From Deltaproteobacteria bacterium (GTDB lineage Bacteria > Desulfobacterota > Syntrophobacteria > Syntrophobacterales > Syntrophobacteraceae): a stretch of 64,000 nt of DNA. A program made the position numbers and the translations under genes. The notes under the pieces are model-generated. The model did no database searches and was not told the origin of the DNA. It saw only the letters and a program-made list of their open reading frames with translations. This document shows, piece after piece, positions 7,733 through 17,459 of this stretch. Location of the stretch: contig JAAYVE010000035.1 of assembly GCA_012517315.1 (NCBI GenBank), positions 1 to 64,000 on the forward strand, read 5' to 3'. Numbering within the stretch: the first letter of the stretch is position 1; every line of letters starts with the position of its first letter.

Positions 7733-9691
7733 CTAAGCGCAGAGGATGTTGAGCTCAGCCAGGATTTGGTTGTCTGTCGCATGCTGCAGCTGGATCGCCT
7801 TGGGAGGGCAGGTAGCGTTGCACAAGCCGCATCCCTGACAGACGCTGGCCAACACTTCCGCCTTGATGGAGCCGTCCCGGAGCGTTTTGGACTGGATGGC
7901 TCCGAAAGGGCAAACCATGATGCACTTGAGGCAACCCACACAAGTCCTTTCGTTGACAAGGGCCACCTGGGGATCCGTCTCGATGGCATCCCGCGCGAAA
8001 AGAGCCTGCACCTTCGCCGCCGCGGCGCTTCCCTGAGCCACCGAGGCGGGGATGTCTTTCGGGCCCTGGCATGCGCCCGCAAGGAAAACGCCCGCGGTGT
8101 TGGTTTCCACTGGCCTCAGTTTCGGGTGGCTTTCCATGTAAAACCCATACTGATCATAGGAAATGCGCAGTTTCTCCGCCAGTTCCCCCGCACCCGCGGA
8201 AGCTTCCACACCGGTCGCCAGCACGACCAGGTCCGCTTCCACCTCGACCTGGATACCCAGGAGCGTGTCTGCCCCCTGCACCACCATGCGGTCCCCCCGG
8301 GGGTAGATTTTGCCGACTCTTCCACGGATGTACTGGACCCCGTATTCCTCCTGGGCACGGCGAACGAACTCGTCGTAATTTTTCCCCGGTGAACGAATGT
8401 CCATGTAAAAGACATAGCAATTGGAATCGGGCAGATGATCCCGGGTGAGGATCGCCTGCTTGGCAATGTACATGCAGCAGACTCCGGAGCAGTAGGGCCT
8501 TCCCACGGAGGCGTCCCGGGAGCCGACGCACGCGATGAAGACGATGTCCCTGGGTTCCCGACCGTTGGAGGGCCTCCTGATATGGCCGCCGAAGGGTCCC
8601 GAGGCGCTCAGAATCCGCTCATACTGCAGCCCCGAGATGACGTCCGGGTAGCGACCGCCGCCGTATTCCCCGTAGACGGAGTGATCGAAGAGATCGAAGC
8701 CGGTGGCGACGATGATGGCCCCCACCTCTTCGCTCACCAGTTCATCCTGCATGTCATAGTCGATGGCATTCACCGGGCAGATCTTTTTGCACACGCCGCA
8801 TTTTCCCTTGGTAAAGTGCAGGCAGTAATCCCGGTTGATGGCCGCCTTCTTGGGAATGGCCTGGGGAAAAGGAATGTTGATGGCCCTGGCGGTGGCCAGG
8901 TGCTCGTTGAAGGGATCGGGGGCCTTCCGGGAGGGACATTTCCGCACGCATTCCCCGCATCCCGTGCAGGCATTCCAGTTCACGTAAGTGGCCTTCTTCC
9001 TGATCTGGACCTTGAAGTTCCCCACGTACCCCGACACCGACTCCACTTCGCTGCACGCATGGAGAGTCACGTTCTCCTTCTGGGAAATATCCACCATTTT
9101 AGGGCCGAGGATACAGGACGAACAGTCGATGGTAGGAAAGGTCTTGTCCAGTTGCGCCATTTTGCCGCCGATGGAAGGGTTCTTTTCCACCAAAACCACG
9201 TCCAATCCACCGTCGGAGCAGTCCAGGGCTGCTTGTATCCCGGCGACGCCCGCCCCGATGATGAGGACTCTCTTGTTGATGGGTACCTTGGAGGAGAAAA
9301 GGGGCTGGTTGAAGCGCAATTTGGCCACCGCCATATGGACCAGTTCCATGGCTTTCCGGGTGTTGGCCTCCTTGTCGGTGCTGATCCAGGACACATGCTC
9401 CCGGATGTTGGCCATCTCGAACATGTATCGGTTGAGACCGGCCCTTTCCACGGCCCGTCGGAAAGTGGGTTCGTGCATCCGCGGCGAGCAGGCCGCCACG
9501 ACGACCCCCTGGAGATTCATCTCCTTGATGCGCCGCTGAATCTCCTGTTGGCCCGGCTCGGAGCACGTGTAGACATAACTCGTCGCATAGACCACGTCTG
9601 CGTATTCCATCGCCCTGCGGGCCACCGCTTCCGTGTCCACGGTGCCGGCGATGTTGGTTCCACACTGACATACGAACACACCGATACGCAT
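7733..9691 (-). CDS. hdrA: CoB-CoM heterodisulfide reductase subunit A homologue, locus 1
   Basis: This 652-residue canonical HdrA is the bifurcating flavoprotein of the family. It has an N-terminal domain with the FVCQCGTNI and YTCSEPGQQ cysteines, an FAD-binding IIGAGVAGIQAA near residue 143, and the HdrA signature MAQLDKTFPTIDCSSCI. It carries four ferredoxin-like clusters (CTGCGECVRKCP near 241, CGVCKKICP near 297, CVGCLKCIMVCP near 583, CQGCGLCNATCP near 614). ATG 9691 has AAGGAT 10 nt upstream. In sulfate reducers, HdrA with HdrBC and FlxABCD is proposed to couple NADH oxidation to ferredoxin and a DsrC-type or other thiol acceptor. It is central in the minus-strand operon. Confidence 0.93.
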   Translation of the reverse strand: MRIGVFVCQCGTNIAGTVDTEAVARRAMEYADVVYATSYVYTCSEPGQQEIQRRIKEMNLQGVVVAACSPRMHEPTFRRAVERAGLNRYMFEMANIREHVSWISTDKEANTRKAMELVHMAVAKLRFNQPLFSSKVPINKRVLIIGAGVAGIQAALDCSDGGLDVVLVEKNPSIGGKMAQLDKTFPTIDCSSCILGPKMVDISQKENVTLHACSEVESVSGYVGNFKVQIRKKATYVNWNACTGCGECVRKCPSRKAPDPFNEHLATARAINIPFPQAIPKKAAINRDYCLHFTKGKCGVCKKICPVNAIDYDMQDELVSEEVGAIIVATGFDLFDHSVYGEYGGGRYPDVISGLQYERILSASGPFGGHIRRPSNGREPRDIVFIACVGSRDASVGRPYCSGVCCMYIAKQAILTRDHLPDSNCYVFYMDIRSPGKNYDEFVRRAQEEYGVQYIRGRVGKIYPRGDRMVVQGADTLLGIQVEVEADLVVLATGVEASAGAGELAEKLRISYDQYGFYMESHPKLRPVETNTAGVFLAGACQGPKDIPASVAQGSAAAAKVQALFARDAIETDPQVALVNERTCVGCLKCIMVCPFGAIQSKTLRDGSIKAEVLASVCQGCGLCNATCPPKAIQLQHATDNQILAELNILCA

Positions 9692-9839
9692 ACAACGATC
9701 CTTCTTTCACCTCAGGGGCGAATTGTGCCCGAACAGGGAAAAGAGAAGCCGGCCCTGCCCCCTTTCAGCAACGTTTCGAAACTTTCAGTTCTCTCGCAAA
9801 GAGGGAGGAGTCACTCCGTTTTCTGACCGTCCCGTGGTG

Positions 9840-9867
9840 CCCCTGAATCCAATCAGAAAGTCAGGGG
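9840..9867 (-). repeat. Hairpin between hdrB and hdrA
   Basis: CCCCTGA (9840-9846) and TCAGGGG (9861-9867) are perfect arms around a 14-nt loop in the 185-bp spacer between hdrB and hdrA. No T-run follows on the minus strand, so it is more likely an mRNA-stability or processing hairpin than a terminator. Confidence 0.4.
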
Positions 9868-9876
9868 GGGACCCTT

Positions 9877-10809
9877 TCAGGCCATTTTTCCCCCGACGGA
9901 TTGATCCCTTTCCCCTTCTCTGCTCAAGATATCCAGCAGGGAATCAGCCTCTACAAAGAGCTTATCGATACCGAGTGACTCGGGTTCCACGCCGAAAGCC
10001 AGTCCCATGAACTGGGAGATGTAAAGGACGGGCATGTGAAAGTCCCGCCGCCAGTATCGGTTCACCTGGGCCTGCCGCAAATCGAGATTCTGCTGGCACA
10101 GGGGGCAGGAGACGGCAATGGCTTGGGCGCCCACACGATTGGCCATGTCCAAGATGCGGCCTGTGAGTTTCCCCACGATTTCGTTTCGGGTCACACCGTA
10201 GGTTGCTCCACAGCATTCCGTCTTGAACGGAAATTCCGGCACGGAAGCTCCCAGGGCTTCCAGAATGCGGTCCATGGAGATGGGATTTTCGGGATCGTCG
10301 AATTGCATGAAATCCGGGGGCCTGGAGATGAGGCAGCCATAGTACGGGACAATCGACAGACTTGTGAGGGGTTTTGTGACGCGGTTCCGGATGGCCTCCG
10401 TTCCAATGGTTTCAAAGTAGAGCTGCAGGTTGGAAACGGCCTGGATGTTTCCCTGGAAAGGCATCTGCAAAATTTCCAGGAATGCCTCCCGCTTGTTTGG
10501 ATCCTTGAACACCTTCAAGGCTCCTTTGAGCGCTTTCAGGCAGCCGGGGCATGGAGTCATGACCACGTCGAAACCCTGCTGTTCGGCGATGGCGAGGTTC
10601 CTACCCGAGAGGGCCGCCGAGAGCAAAGGATCATAGGAATGGGCTGGTGTGGACCCACAGCAGCTCCAATCGGGAATTTCAACGAGCTCCACACCCAGCG
10701 CATCGCAAACCACCCGGGTGGAGACGTCGAACTCAGACGCCATCTGCTCCAGCGAACAGCCCTGGTAGTATGCTACTGTTGTCTTTTTCGGTTTCAGTTC
10801 CACAGGCAT
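9877..10809 (-). CDS. hdrB: CoB-CoM heterodisulfide reductase subunit B homologue, locus 1
   Basis: This 310-residue protein has two complete CCG domains. The first is YYQGCSLEQM ... SCCGSTPAH ... TPCPGCLKAL, the second PYYGCLISRP ... ECCGATYGV ... SCPLCQQNL; both fit C-x(31-39)-CC-x(35-36)-CxxC. HdrB ligates two non-cubane 4Fe-4S clusters and performs disulfide reduction in methanogens; in bacteria the partner is probably a protein thiol. The ATG at 10809 has AAAGGT upstream and lies 6 bp after the hdrC stop, so the pair is coupled. All catalytic cysteines are present as ordinary UGC/UGU codons, in contrast to the UGA in locus 2. Confidence 0.93.
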   Translation of the reverse strand: MPVELKPKKTTVAYYQGCSLEQMASEFDVSTRVVCDALGVELVEIPDWSCCGSTPAHSYDPLLSAALSGRNLAIAEQQGFDVVMTPCPGCLKALKGALKVFKDPNKREAFLEILQMPFQGNIQAVSNLQLYFETIGTEAIRNRVTKPLTSLSIVPYYGCLISRPPDFMQFDDPENPISMDRILEALGASVPEFPFKTECCGATYGVTRNEIVGKLTGRILDMANRVGAQAIAVSCPLCQQNLDLRQAQVNRYWRRDFHMPVLYISQFMGLAFGVEPESLGIDKLFVEADSLLDILSREGERDQSVGGKMA

Positions 10810-10815
10810 CCGTCA

Positions 10816-11406
10816 TCAACCTTTGTCTTTTTCCCGTCTGCTGCAGTATGCTTCAAATCTCTCGAAGATCCCCTCCACGTGCTTTCGCCCTTTCACCTTG
10901 TGCGGGATCAGACCCAGCTTGCCCTTGCGAATCACACGAGGTGCCAGGTCCATGTCTGTGAAAGGTTTCTTCGCCTTCATGCCGAAGAGGGGCAGGAGTC
11001 CCGTTTCGAAAACGCGTCCGAACCGTTTCACAAGCTTGAGGAACTCATCGTAGAAGAGCTGAATGTCTCGCCCCGACACTTTCTTTTCCTGCCGTGATAG
11101 GACCCGAAGGCTTTCCATCACTTTGGCCACGTCGATGTTGCACGGGCACCGGGTGGTGCAGGCTTGGCATGCGGCGCAAAGCCAAATCGCCTTGGAGGTG
11201 AGAACGATGTCTTTCTGTCCCAGTTGTACCAGGCGCATGATCTGGTTGGCAGGGTAATCGTACACGTAGGTATACGCACAGCTTGCCGAGCAGTTGCCGC
11301 ACTGATAGCAGTGACTGATTTGCTGCCCGCTGGCCCTCTCCACTTCTCCGATGAATCGGGGATCGCTTGTCGCCTGAATTGCCAGAGTGTGAACTCGTTC
11401 CATCAT
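10816..11406 (-). CDS. hdrC: CoB-CoM heterodisulfide reductase subunit C homologue, locus 1
   Basis: This 196-residue HdrC has two 4Fe-4S motifs, CYQCGNCSASC near residue 33 and CAACQACTTRCP near 76. The residues between and after them match the HdrC family (SKAIWLCAACQACTTRCP, NIDVAKVMESLR). It delivers electrons from HdrA to HdrB. The gene begins ATGATG with GAAAGG just upstream; the second ATG (11403) has the better spacing. It is the first Hdr/Flx gene of the operon. The 223-bp spacer upstream holds an inverted repeat and separates it from a tandem-GAF protein. Confidence 0.92.
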   Translation of the reverse strand: MMERVHTLAIQATSDPRFIGEVERASGQQISHCYQCGNCSASCAYTYVYDYPANQIMRLVQLGQKDIVLTSKAIWLCAACQACTTRCPCNIDVAKVMESLRVLSRQEKKVSGRDIQLFYDEFLKLVKRFGRVFETGLLPLFGMKAKKPFTDMDLAPRVIRKGKLGLIPHKVKGRKHVEGIFERFEAYCSRREKDKG

Positions 11407-11552
11407 GGCCTTTCGTACGACGTGGGTTCCACGCTTCGGGCTGTCGTGCCGTTCTCCCCCTCAAAAAATCACGGATCCCTTCCCTCCAGGGCGACACCGA
11501 AGAACCCCCCTGAGAAGGCCCGCTGAATCAGTTCCGTATCCTTTTTCTTGCG

Positions 11553-11576
11553 GGAATTGCTTTCAGAATCAATTCC
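11553..11576. promoter_or_regulatory. Inverted repeat upstream of hdrCBA
   Basis: GGAATTG (11553-11559) and CAATTCC (11570-11576) form perfect 7-bp arms around a 10-nt spacer, in the gap between the GAF-protein gene and hdrC. It has no downstream T-run on the minus strand, so an operator for the hdr-flx operon is at least as likely as a terminator. It does not match the Rex consensus. Confidence 0.35.
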
Positions 11577-11629
11577 GGGGCAGGTTCCCGAAGTTTTGGC
11601 CGGAGAGAGGAGGATAGCGGACGATCAGA

Positions 11630-12685
11630 TCAATGGCTGCTCCCGGCGTAACCCAAGTCGGTGAGAAGTTGCTGGTACTCGTACTTCACCCGTTCGTAGA
11701 TCCGGGCGTTTTCGATGGCGAATGCGCACTGCTGTGCCAAAGCGGAGGCAAAGTTGATCTCCCGGTTGGTGAAACGCGGTCTGTCCGAGGTGAATACCCT
11801 GAGCACACCGATCATTCTGCCTCGAATCATAAGGGGAATGGACAAGACCTTGCGGATGCCTTCCTCTGCCGTCTCCGCCGGATACTGGAGCCGGGGATCG
11901 GTCAACACATCGTCCACCACGACGATCTTACCGGCAAGGTTGTCGGCGATACTCTTCTGTGCGTCTACGGGTCCCTTGTTGAGGAACTCCTGAGAAACAC
12001 CGTAGCCTTTGGCCAGGTAAAGTTTCTGCGTTTTGGGGTCCAGGAGTCGGACGACGCTTCCTTTGGCCCTGAGTGCTTCCGTCACCTTGACCACCACCTT
12101 GCTCAGAACCTCGTTCACGTCGAGGGTCGCATTGATGGTGCTGCTCACTTCCTGAAAGCTGCTCAGGTAATACCGCTCCCGATCAATATGCCGGTCGAAG
12201 CGTCTTTTCCAGAAAATAGCCAACACCCCGCGGTTGGCCATGGCCTCGGCAAAAACCAGTTCATCTTCCGTGAACGCCTTGGAGACACCGGCAAAGAGGC
12301 CCACCATAGCGAGGATTCGATGTTCGATTTCGATGGGGATAACGGCGAAGGCCTTGATCCCCTCCGTCAGCAAGGCATCCCGGTCCAGGTAAGCGTCTCC
12401 GTTTTCGAAACGGGACACGCAGACGATCTTGTCGGGGAGTTGGAAGCAAACGCCCTCAGACGCGTTCTGTCCCACGCTGAAAAGGAAAGCCTCGCTCAAC
12501 CCCCAGTTGGCCAATATCTCCAGGCGATCTCCCTGAGCGTTCACCATCTTGATCAGACACCCCTTGATCTCCAACTGCTCTGCGATCCGCCGGGCAATGA
12601 GGTTCATGACGGTATTTGAGTTGGCGCCTTGGCTCATCAAACGACCGATTTCCAGAAAAGACCTCAGATAATCCGATTGAGACAT
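11630..12685 (-). CDS. Tandem GAF-domain sensory protein
   Basis: This 351-residue soluble protein consists of two GAF domains (about residues 20-170 and 185-335). Core segments such as FAVIPIEIEHRILAMVGLF and VLSIPLMIRGRMIGVLRVF are typical, and the second domain ends with FASALAQQCAFAIENARIYE. There is no output domain (no kinase, GGDEF, HTH or sigma54 AAA+), so it probably acts by protein contact or as a ligand sensor. ATG 12685 has AAGGAG 10 nt upstream. It is read in the same direction as, and just ahead of, hdrCBA-flxDCBA, so a regulatory or accessory link to that complex is plausible but only by position. Confidence 0.82.
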   Translation of the reverse strand: MSQSDYLRSFLEIGRLMSQGANSNTVMNLIARRIAEQLEIKGCLIKMVNAQGDRLEILANWGLSEAFLFSVGQNASEGVCFQLPDKIVCVSRFENGDAYLDRDALLTEGIKAFAVIPIEIEHRILAMVGLFAGVSKAFTEDELVFAEAMANRGVLAIFWKRRFDRHIDRERYYLSSFQEVSSTINATLDVNEVLSKVVVKVTEALRAKGSVVRLLDPKTQKLYLAKGYGVSQEFLNKGPVDAQKSIADNLAGKIVVVDDVLTDPRLQYPAETAEEGIRKVLSIPLMIRGRMIGVLRVFTSDRPRFTNREINFASALAQQCAFAIENARIYERVKYEYQQLLTDLGYAGSSH

Positions 12686-12998
12686 TTGTGTTGGCTCTCC
12701 TTCCCCTGGGAGAAAATGGGACGTGTTTACCTCGTCATGTGATGAAGATCAACGTTTCAGCAGGCGGCTCATGACTCTATCTGAGCGCTGTGATTTTAAC
12801 CACGCCCCTATGGAGGGACAAGTGCACAGGGGCACTTTATCGACGGGACGGCAAATTACCCTCATTTCATGCAGCAATCAAGTCCCATTGTCGACTTTTT
12901 GGTTCTCCCGGTTCCCTGCTTCCACTCGAAGGGCAGAGGCGCAAGCGGCCGCGCATTCGAGGTCCGGCGAGGGAACAGGGCGGCTTTTCCCTGCGAGG
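12686..12998. other. Gene-free spacer between DUF748 and GAF-protein genes
   Basis: No convincing gene is seen in 313 bp. On the minus strand TTGATC and TAAACA 17 nt apart lie upstream of the GAF gene and could be its promoter. A short hairpin AAGTGC/GCACTT is present near 12820-12840. Confidence 0.4.
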
Positions 12999-15900
12999 TC
13001 AAGGAGTTGTGGACAAGGCATCCAGGGAAAGCTTCACTGCAGGAGGGGAGTCTCCTGTGAGCGCTTCCGGATTCCCAATGGCCAAGCGTTCCGAACCGAT
13101 GCCGATTGTGCCGCGCAGCTCCTGGGCCACGGTTTGACTCCGATGGGTAGCCAGTTGCCGGAGGGCGGCTTCCGGCAAGGGTTCACTCTCCAGAAGCCGG
13201 AAGTACATCTCGGTGGCAAAATTCGCCGCCTGGTCGGAACTCATGACACCCGGGATGACCTTGTGAAGTTTCATACGGTCCACTACTCGGGACAGGGCGG
13301 AACCTTTGGAGGCTTTCTTATTGCCCTCCCCTTCTTTGTCCAAGACGCGGGGTGCAATGGTTCCCTTCTTGATTCCTTGCTCCAGTTCTTGGCGGGCATT
13401 TTTTCCCAGGCGCTCCTCGAAAAGGTTCTTCAGGGCGTTGCGCACTTTCGAGTCGGAAAAGTCCAAGGGTCCGGGATCTTCTCCATCCGGGACCTGTACG
13501 CCCATCCGTTGGGTCAGGGACCGACGGAGGTTGAGGTCTTTGTATTCGGCTCCATCCAATTCCGGACTGTACTGACCGTGGAGCACAAGACTCAGCCGAG
13601 GGCGTTTTTCGAGCAACTGGGCAAGCTTTTTCAGTTTCTCCTTTTCAGGTGGCAGGAGATCGGCTTTGCCCGCTTCGAACTCGATGGAGTTCAATTCCTT
13701 GTCTTCCTTTCCGGCCAGTGCCCCCAAAGCGCGAAAAGGGGCGGTCACGATGCGTGTGAGAAGATTGGTGAAGGCTTTCCAAAGGATGGGTCCGAGCTTG
13801 AATTGCGGGTTGTTGAGGTCGCCGCTCACAGGAAGCCCGATGTCGATACGACCATTGGAGTCCTGGAGCAGGGCGACCGCCAGTTTCAGGGGAAGGTTCA
13901 CGGCATCGGGACTCTCCACCCGTTCTCCCAACAACAGGTTGTCCACGATGATTGTGTTGTCCCCCTGCAGTTTGCTGTCTTTCACCTTGTACTTGAGATC
14001 GAGGGAGAGCTTTCCGGACTTGATCCTGTGACCGGCGAACTTACCTGAGTAGGGAGAAAGGTTTGCCATTTCCACGTTGCGAAAGACCATCTCCACATCG
14101 GTTGAGCTTCTTGGGTTATAGGGGCTCAAGACGCCATCGATCTTGGCCATGCCATATTGGTCCACGTTCCCGCTCAACTGGATTTTCGCCTGGGAGTCAG
14201 GGGAAGAGGAAATCCCCATGACAGCCCCCTTGAGACCATGGATCCGTGTCTGAAACTTGGGACGAAGGCTGAGATCCGCGAAAACCACGTTCCCGTCATC
14301 CACACGGAGTCTGCCGATGCGAAAAGGAAAGGAGGCCGATTCCCCCCCAGGTGTGGAGCCCGCCGCTGCAGCCGCCTTTTGGGCATCGCTTCCTTTTTTG
14401 AGGATTTTTGAAAGGTTCACGGTTCCGTCCTCAGCGATGATGAATTCACCCGCCGGCTTGACCAGGGTGATCTCGTCCGCTTCCAGTCCGTTGGGCTCCA
14501 ATGTCGCGCGCAGCCTGGGAGTGTTCAAGGACTCGAAACCGAGGTAGGTGGCTTCAGAGCCGAGTTCGCTGAGGCTGAGGCCGTGCAGGGTCATCTCTCC
14601 CTCATACGAAACCGAAGGTGCACTCCCTTGGGCATTGCGGCGGAGGATCCCGTTGGCGGAGAGGGCCAGGGATCTGAGCGTCAGCGTGATGTGCGGTTCC
14701 AGATAGGGCTGAAGGGGTGTGAGGTCGACCGCGGCAGCGCGGATCTCCGTTTTCAGCGACCCACTGGAGGGATCGAGGTGCCCGTCCAATTCGGCTCTTC
14801 CCCCCTGCCGCACCTCGAATGCCGCTTCAAACGAAAGGGGGGAGACGCCGTCCACGTTGGAGAGTTCCACGCGAATTCCGTCCAGGTTGTACAGGGGTTG
14901 CTGCGGCCTTGCCGCGAGATGGGAAAAAGCGGATTGGAAGTTCTCGAGCAGAAGGGATTTCACGAAGAACTTCCATCGGGGTGTCGCCTCGATGGAATCC
15001 CTTCCTTCCATATCGGACGGGGCGGAGGATCCGCCTCCCGCTAACTGGGCCCAGTTGAGCCGACCGTCTGCGTCCAGGATAAAATCGGCATGACCGTCCC
15101 CCATGAGGACACGGGACGCACTGACGGAGCGTTTGCCCGAGTCAAGTTCCCCTCCGTCGACGGCAAATCGGGAGGCGCTGAAAAGAGCGGGCCCGTTTTC
15201 CGAACCCTGCAGGCGCATTTCGTTCACATCGACATGCAGTTCTGTCAGGGCCACGCGGCTCTCCTGAGGCGATATCTCGACGCCCGCCTTGAGGGCCAAG
15301 TTCACTTCGGCGGCCTCGGCCCTCAGAGGGGTTGAACGGCTTTGGTCCGTCAGGGTGAGAGCAATATTTGCGATTTCAACGGAATCGGCCCGAATGAGGA
15401 AGGGAGGGGTTGATGAGCGACGGTTTGCCGATTCGTCCGGCGAATCCTCTCTGGCTTGAGAGGCGGGCTTTTCCTCCGCCTTCTGCCGGGAGGGAATCGT
15501 GCGCAGTATTTTCTGCACGTTTACGGCCCCTTTGGCATCAATTTGCAGGTCCAGTTCCCCACCTTCCACAGTGATCTTGTCCGGTTTCAACTCCCCCGCA
15601 CCAGTGTCGAAAGACGGCACCGCCGCCTCGATCCTGTTCAACTTCAGAAATGGGGTGTCATTGTCAGCCAACCGGAGCGAAAGGTCGGACACGCGCCCTT
15701 GCGTGCCTTCCAGCAGGAGTTTGACGGGGCTGGTGGATGCGTCCATGCGGTAACGGGTCTCGAGGTCCAGGGTGCCTCCTGGAGCTTCGAGGTTCAAACG
15801 GTCTTTGATGAACTCCCAGAAGGTTCTTGCCTGAACCGCCTTGAATGCGAGAGTACCTGCGGACCGAAAAGGAGAGAGGGCAATCTCCCCCTCCCATTGA

Positions 15901-16514
15901 AAGGTTTCTCCTTCGGGGCTGGCTGCAGCCAATGAATAGACTCCGTTTCGTCCCTGAAGGGTCGAGACTTCCTTCAGTTGCAGATTTAGGCCTACCAGGT
16001 GGAATTCCGCCGGTGTACTCTGCCTCATGTCGATGAGGTGAAGGCTTCCCCCGACCAAATGGACGTTGCGGAACAAGAGGCGCGGCGTTTCAGACGGCTG
16101 CTCCCCGGGTTCGGGACCTTTGCCGCCCGCGAGCTTCAGGAGGTTGATCCTTCCCTCCCCGTCGATGACTATGGAAAGGGATGGATTCTCGAGGCGGATC
16201 TCCCGGAATGCGCCCACCCAGTTGTTGATGCCGCTCCATTGGACGTCCACGAAGAGTCGGTCGAAGGAGGCGACGGGCTTTCCCTCGGGATCCTCGAGGT
16301 GGAATGCTTTTGCCTCAAGGGTGAGGAGATAGGGGTCGGTCCTAACCTCACCCAAGCTGAGGGAGCATCGGAACCTTTCCTTTACGAAGCGGGGGAGGTA
16401 GGAACGGACGGCAAGCGGAACTAGAAGGAAACCTGTCGCTGTGTACAGAAGGAAGAATGCGACCAGGGTGAGTAGAAATCGGTTGGTGAGTACGCGGAAG
16501 AAGACTCTCTTCAT
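12999..16514 (-). CDS. DUF748 / AsmA-like envelope protein
   Basis: This very long (1171-residue) protein has one N-terminal membrane helix (LLTLVAFFLLYTATGFLLVPLAV) followed by a repetitive beta-rich body of AsmA-like segments (LEDPEGKPVASFDRLFVDVQW and similar blocks). Near the C-terminus an OmpA-like stretch begins at SIEFEAGKADLLPPEKEKLKKL. DUF748 proteins are anchored in the inner membrane with a large periplasmic part and are thought to act in outer-membrane biogenesis or lipid transport. The start ATG 16514 (MKRVFFRVLTNRF) is preceded by GAAGGGC; the frame is open further upstream but lacks an RBS there. It is transcribed divergently from the periplasmic protein at 16871. Confidence 0.85.
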   Translation of the reverse strand: MKRVFFRVLTNRFLLTLVAFFLLYTATGFLLVPLAVRSYLPRFVKERFRCSLSLGEVRTDPYLLTLEAKAFHLEDPEGKPVASFDRLFVDVQWSGINNWVGAFREIRLENPSLSIVIDGEGRINLLKLAGGKGPEPGEQPSETPRLLFRNVHLVGGSLHLIDMRQSTPAEFHLVGLNLQLKEVSTLQGRNGVYSLAAASPEGETFQWEGEIALSPFRSAGTLAFKAVQARTFWEFIKDRLNLEAPGGTLDLETRYRMDASTSPVKLLLEGTQGRVSDLSLRLADNDTPFLKLNRIEAAVPSFDTGAGELKPDKITVEGGELDLQIDAKGAVNVQKILRTIPSRQKAEEKPASQAREDSPDESANRRSSTPPFLIRADSVEIANIALTLTDQSRSTPLRAEAAEVNLALKAGVEISPQESRVALTELHVDVNEMRLQGSENGPALFSASRFAVDGGELDSGKRSVSASRVLMGDGHADFILDADGRLNWAQLAGGGSSAPSDMEGRDSIEATPRWKFFVKSLLLENFQSAFSHLAARPQQPLYNLDGIRVELSNVDGVSPLSFEAAFEVRQGGRAELDGHLDPSSGSLKTEIRAAAVDLTPLQPYLEPHITLTLRSLALSANGILRRNAQGSAPSVSYEGEMTLHGLSLSELGSEATYLGFESLNTPRLRATLEPNGLEADEITLVKPAGEFIIAEDGTVNLSKILKKGSDAQKAAAAAGSTPGGESASFPFRIGRLRVDDGNVVFADLSLRPKFQTRIHGLKGAVMGISSSPDSQAKIQLSGNVDQYGMAKIDGVLSPYNPRSSTDVEMVFRNVEMANLSPYSGKFAGHRIKSGKLSLDLKYKVKDSKLQGDNTIIVDNLLLGERVESPDAVNLPLKLAVALLQDSNGRIDIGLPVSGDLNNPQFKLGPILWKAFTNLLTRIVTAPFRALGALAGKEDKELNSIEFEAGKADLLPPEKEKLKKLAQLLEKRPRLSLVLHGQYSPELDGAEYKDLNLRRSLTQRMGVQVPDGEDPGPLDFSDSKVRNALKNLFEERLGKNARQELEQGIKKGTIAPRVLDKEGEGNKKASKGSALSRVVDRMKLHKVIPGVMSSDQAANFATEMYFRLLESEPLPEAALRQLATHRSQTVAQELRGTIGIGSERLAIGNPEALTGDSPPAVKLSLDALSTTP

Positions 16515-16870
16515 TTTCAGCCCTTCAATTTTGCCGGCGATTATTCTGCATGGGAGGATCCCCCATGGAACGTAAATGAGAACCTTCTTGTTGACAACTC
16601 CTTCCATCGTTTTTCCGTGTTTTCCATGGGCGGGGCCACCGTGCGCTGCTATACTGCGTCCGGGAGCAGAGGGGTTGGAGGCGCCAATGCCGGAATGGGA
16701 TTGATGTTACAAGGGTTTCCGCCGTTTTTGAAGGGAGGGAGTGAAGGGATTCTTGCAGTTCGGAAGCATGCGTTCCGAAGGGGACGAAACAAAGGGGGCC
16801 AGTTTTCCCCCGTTTCCCATTGCAGCTGAGCAGGTGCAGGGGACTGATCAAAGGGGGCCGAAGAAGCAAT
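16515..16870. other. Divergent intergenic region, probable promoters only
   Basis: On the minus strand, TTGTCA and TACGTT spaced 17 nt lie upstream of the DUF748 gene. On the plus strand a TATACT (16650-16655) could be a -10 element for the small periplasmic protein, without a good -35. No open frame here looks coding. Confidence 0.35.
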
Positions 16871-17284
16871 ATGAGGATCGCCAGAATTCCATGGACCCTT
16901 TCGTCTGTTGTGTGCTTGACCTTTATTCTGTCCCTCTCACCCGTCCGGGCGTCGGATGATCTCCAGGTTTCGCCGTTTTATCAGAGATGGCAACTCATGG
17001 AGAAAGAGATCCAGAAGTTGAAAGGCTTGCTGCCTGCGGGAAGGGAACCGGAATCATCCCGGGATGCGATGGAGCGTTCGGACATCATGAAACGGATCAT
17101 TGTCATTTATAATGAAGCTGCCGGCATGTTCTCCAGCGGGGAGACCTTCACCGACTATCCGGAGCGGGAGCGACAGTGGTACGCACACATGAGGCGCACC
17201 TGCCGCATTTACTCCGACGCCTGGAGGAAGCAGGCCACTTCCATGGAGGAAGCGGCGGTGCGGTTGAGAGGTGAGGGCAAGTGA
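16871..17284 (+). CDS. Small secreted/periplasmic protein, function unknown
   Basis: This 137-residue protein has a typical Sec signal peptide: MRIARIPW, hydrophobic TLSSVVCLTFILSLS, and a PVRA-SDD cleavage site near residue 26. The mature part is hydrophilic and predicted helical (WQLMEKEIQKLKGLLP; RRTCRIYSDAWRKQATSMEEA), with one tryptophan-rich patch RQWYAHMRR. Start chosen at ATG 16871 because residues upstream in frame do not resemble a signal peptide. It lies 176 bp before ftsH on the same strand and may share its transcript. I do not recognise the family. Confidence 0.6.
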   Translation: MRIARIPWTLSSVVCLTFILSLSPVRASDDLQVSPFYQRWQLMEKEIQKLKGLLPAGREPESSRDAMERSDIMKRIIVIYNEAAGMFSSGETFTDYPERERQWYAHMRRTCRIYSDAWRKQATSMEEAAVRLRGEGK

Positions 17285-17459
17285 CGTTTTCCTGCTTTAC
17301 CCGCACTTGAGAATTCAATATCTTGTCATTCACAGCATTGGCTCGGCGATTCCCACGCAGACGGCGCGCCCATTCGGGGAAACGCTTCTATCCGCTTTTG
17401 TCCACCGAGGTCCGGGGAGTGTTTGCGTAACACAGACAGGACAAGAGGAAATCGAACTC

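Noticed and set aside
8435-9826. 463-codon open frame on the plus strand
   Set aside because: Antisense to hdrA, which has unmistakable FAD and FeS motifs.
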